This document shows, one piece after another, positions 63,193 to 64,000 of a stretch of DNA of 64,000 nt (position 1 is the first letter of the stretch; each line of letters starts with the position of its first letter). Position numbers and translations under genes: made by a program. The notes under the pieces are model-generated. The model was not told the origin of the DNA, did not search any database, and worked only from the letters and a program-made list of their open reading frames with translations. Source of the DNA: Anaerococcus sp. GTDB lineage: Bacteria; Bacillota; Clostridia; Tissierellales; Peptoniphilaceae. The DNA is taken from assembly GCA_030532385.1 (NCBI GenBank), contig JAUNLG010000010.1, positions 1 through 64,000 on the forward strand, given 5' to 3'.

Positions 63193-64000
63193 ATGAATAA
63201 AAGACAGCTTAGGCTCATAGACTTATTAAAAGATAATAAATGGTTGACAGGAAATGAATTAGCAGAAATTCTAAAAGTTTCTACTAGAACTATAAGAAAT
63301 GATATAAAGAAAATAAATGATGAAAGTGGCGATGATGTCATAAGAGCAAGCAAAAAATTCGGATACAAACTTAAACAAGATCTAATAAATATAAATATTA
63401 GAAATCCGAAACAAAATAATAGAAATTTAAAATCTCTTATTTTGATGGACCTGCTTAAAACCCATAAAAAAATTTATTACTCAAATTTAATTGACAAGTA
63501 CTACATAAGCGATTCAACTCTTAATGCCATAATTAGTGAAATTAACAAAGATATTAAAAAGATAAATTCTGCATCTATAAAGAAAAAAGGAGACCTCATA
63601 TATTTAGATGGAAGTGAGCTTTCAGTAAGAATGATTTATAAGGATCTCTTATTTAAGGAAAGCAAAAATAATATATTTAATTTAAATGAGCTAGCAGAAA
63701 ACTATAAAAAATTTGACCTTATTAAAATTAAAGAAAATTTTGAAAATATCCTTAGTTATTATGACTATAAGGTTGATCAAGCTTATTTCCCTATCCTTAT
63801 ACTCCATATAGGGGTAAGTCTTGATAGACTCTTATCAGGAAACCCAGCAAGCCTAACTTCTAAGGAAGAAAGTGAGATAAAAGAGCTTAAGAATAGTGAT
63901 GAATTCAAAATAGCTTCTGATTTTCTAAATCTTATAAAAGATTATTATAATATTGATATTCCCATGGCTGAAGTCTACATTTTAACAATTAATATAATAA
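63193..64000 (+). CDS. PRD-type (BglG/MtlR-like) transcriptional regulator, cut by window edge
   Basis: The frame is open from ATG 63193 (AAGGAG upstream) to the window end, at least 269 residues. A DNA-binding HTH_11 domain comes first (MNKRQLRLIDLLKDNKWLTG, then LKVSTRTIRNDIKKIN), a second helical HTH-like region follows (about 80-135), and a PRD domain begins near residue 165, with a conserved histidine in LILHIGVSLDRLL near 200. DNA-binding HTH rather than an RNA-binding CAT domain points to a DNA-level activator such as MtlR/LicR. PRD histidines are phosphorylated by HPr or EIIB. It is divergent from the PTS operon and its likely regulator. The C-terminal PRD/EIIB/EIIA-like parts are outside the window. 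Confidence 0.88.
   Translation, partial: MNKRQLRLIDLLKDNKWLTGNELAEILKVSTRTIRNDIKKINDESGDDVIRASKKFGYKLKQDLININIRNPKQNNRNLKSLILMDLLKTHKKIYYSNLIDKYYISDSTLNAIISEINKDIKKINSASIKKKGDLIYLDGSELSVRMIYKDLLFKESKNNIFNLNELAENYKKFDLIKIKENFENILSYYDYKVDQAYFPILILHIGVSLDRLLSGNPASLTSKEESEIKELKNSDEFKIASDFLNLIKDYYNIDIPMAEVYILTINII

Noticed and set aside
1..64000. tRNA, rRNA, CRISPR arrays, complete insertion sequences
   Set aside because: None were seen on reading; short AT-rich repeats are scattered and do not form arrays.

Overview
The window is a 64 kb piece of a low-GC, Gram-positive (Firmicutes/Bacillota) chromosome. It carries both PolC and DnaE polymerases, RapZ/WhiA, RnpM, CIRCE control of a heat-shock gene, an LPXTG surface protein and a lactose-type PTS. 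The B. subtilis-like rqcP-divIC-tilS-hpt and coaX-dusB-greA-lysS blocks lack every sporulation gene that normally sits among them. Together with the 1418-residue 2-hydroxyacyl-CoA dehydratase-type protein and a GrdB-like protein, this suggests a non-sporulating, amino-acid-using anaerobic coccus of the Peptoniphilaceae type (Anaerococcus-like). The genus is an inference from gene style only. No tRNA, rRNA, CRISPR array or complete mobile element was seen.

Layout. 1-119: a 39-codon reading frame without a start runs off the left edge. 130-10971 (minus): murB-rapZ-tyrosine phosphatase-whiA-dnaE-pfkA-pyk-rlmD, one tightly packed run mixing wall synthesis, replication and glycolysis. 11168-11356 (plus): rpmB. 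11482-14929 (minus): an LPQTG surface protein and a YeiH-type permease. 15068-19171 (minus): coaX-dusB-greA-lysS, with a LysRS that has an extra C-terminal tRNA-binding domain. 19242-22232 (minus): rqcP-divIC-tilS-hpt and a small membrane protein. 22318-23361 (plus): dinB, apparently leaderless. 23401-27247 (minus): ftsK-pgsA-recA. 27321-29779 (minus): rpsO-pnp. 29888-37155 (minus): rimP-nusA-rnpM-infB-rbfA-nrnA-truB-ribF. 37401-41752 (plus): cstA, a small unknown, and a MoxR-type AAA+/VWA pair. 41764-49360 (minus): uppS-cdsA-rseP-ispG-polC. 49567-49986 (minus): hsp20 with CIRCE. 50256-54512 (minus): the giant activator/dehydratase protein.

The most interesting accessory region is 54818-64000. 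A ten-gene minus-strand operon encodes, in transcription order, a glycosylasparaginase-family hydrolase, PTS IIA, an RDD membrane protein, PTS IIB, PTS IIC, a short GrdB-like protein, an M42 look-alike without metal ligands, an intact M42 peptidase, an M20 peptidase and a TIM-barrel-like protein. A divergent PRD-type regulator, cut by the right edge, faces it across a promoter region with two dyads and a cre-like site. The gene set suggests import and breakdown of a glycosylated amino acid or peptide. That substrate is inferred, not shown.

Other points: usual neighbours are missing from conserved clusters (yvcK, ftsH, dxr, ylxQ); the PHP domain of PolC has lost metal ligands while that of DnaE keeps them; an orphan plus-strand terminator upstream of uppS hints at a small RNA; and the rimP operon has a leader hairpin suited to NusA autoregulation. 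Many gene starts were moved to the ATG that follows the Shine-Dalgarno sequence (whiA, rpmB, rpsO, nrnA, truB, ftsK, rseP, the 19242 gene, the 50256 gene).
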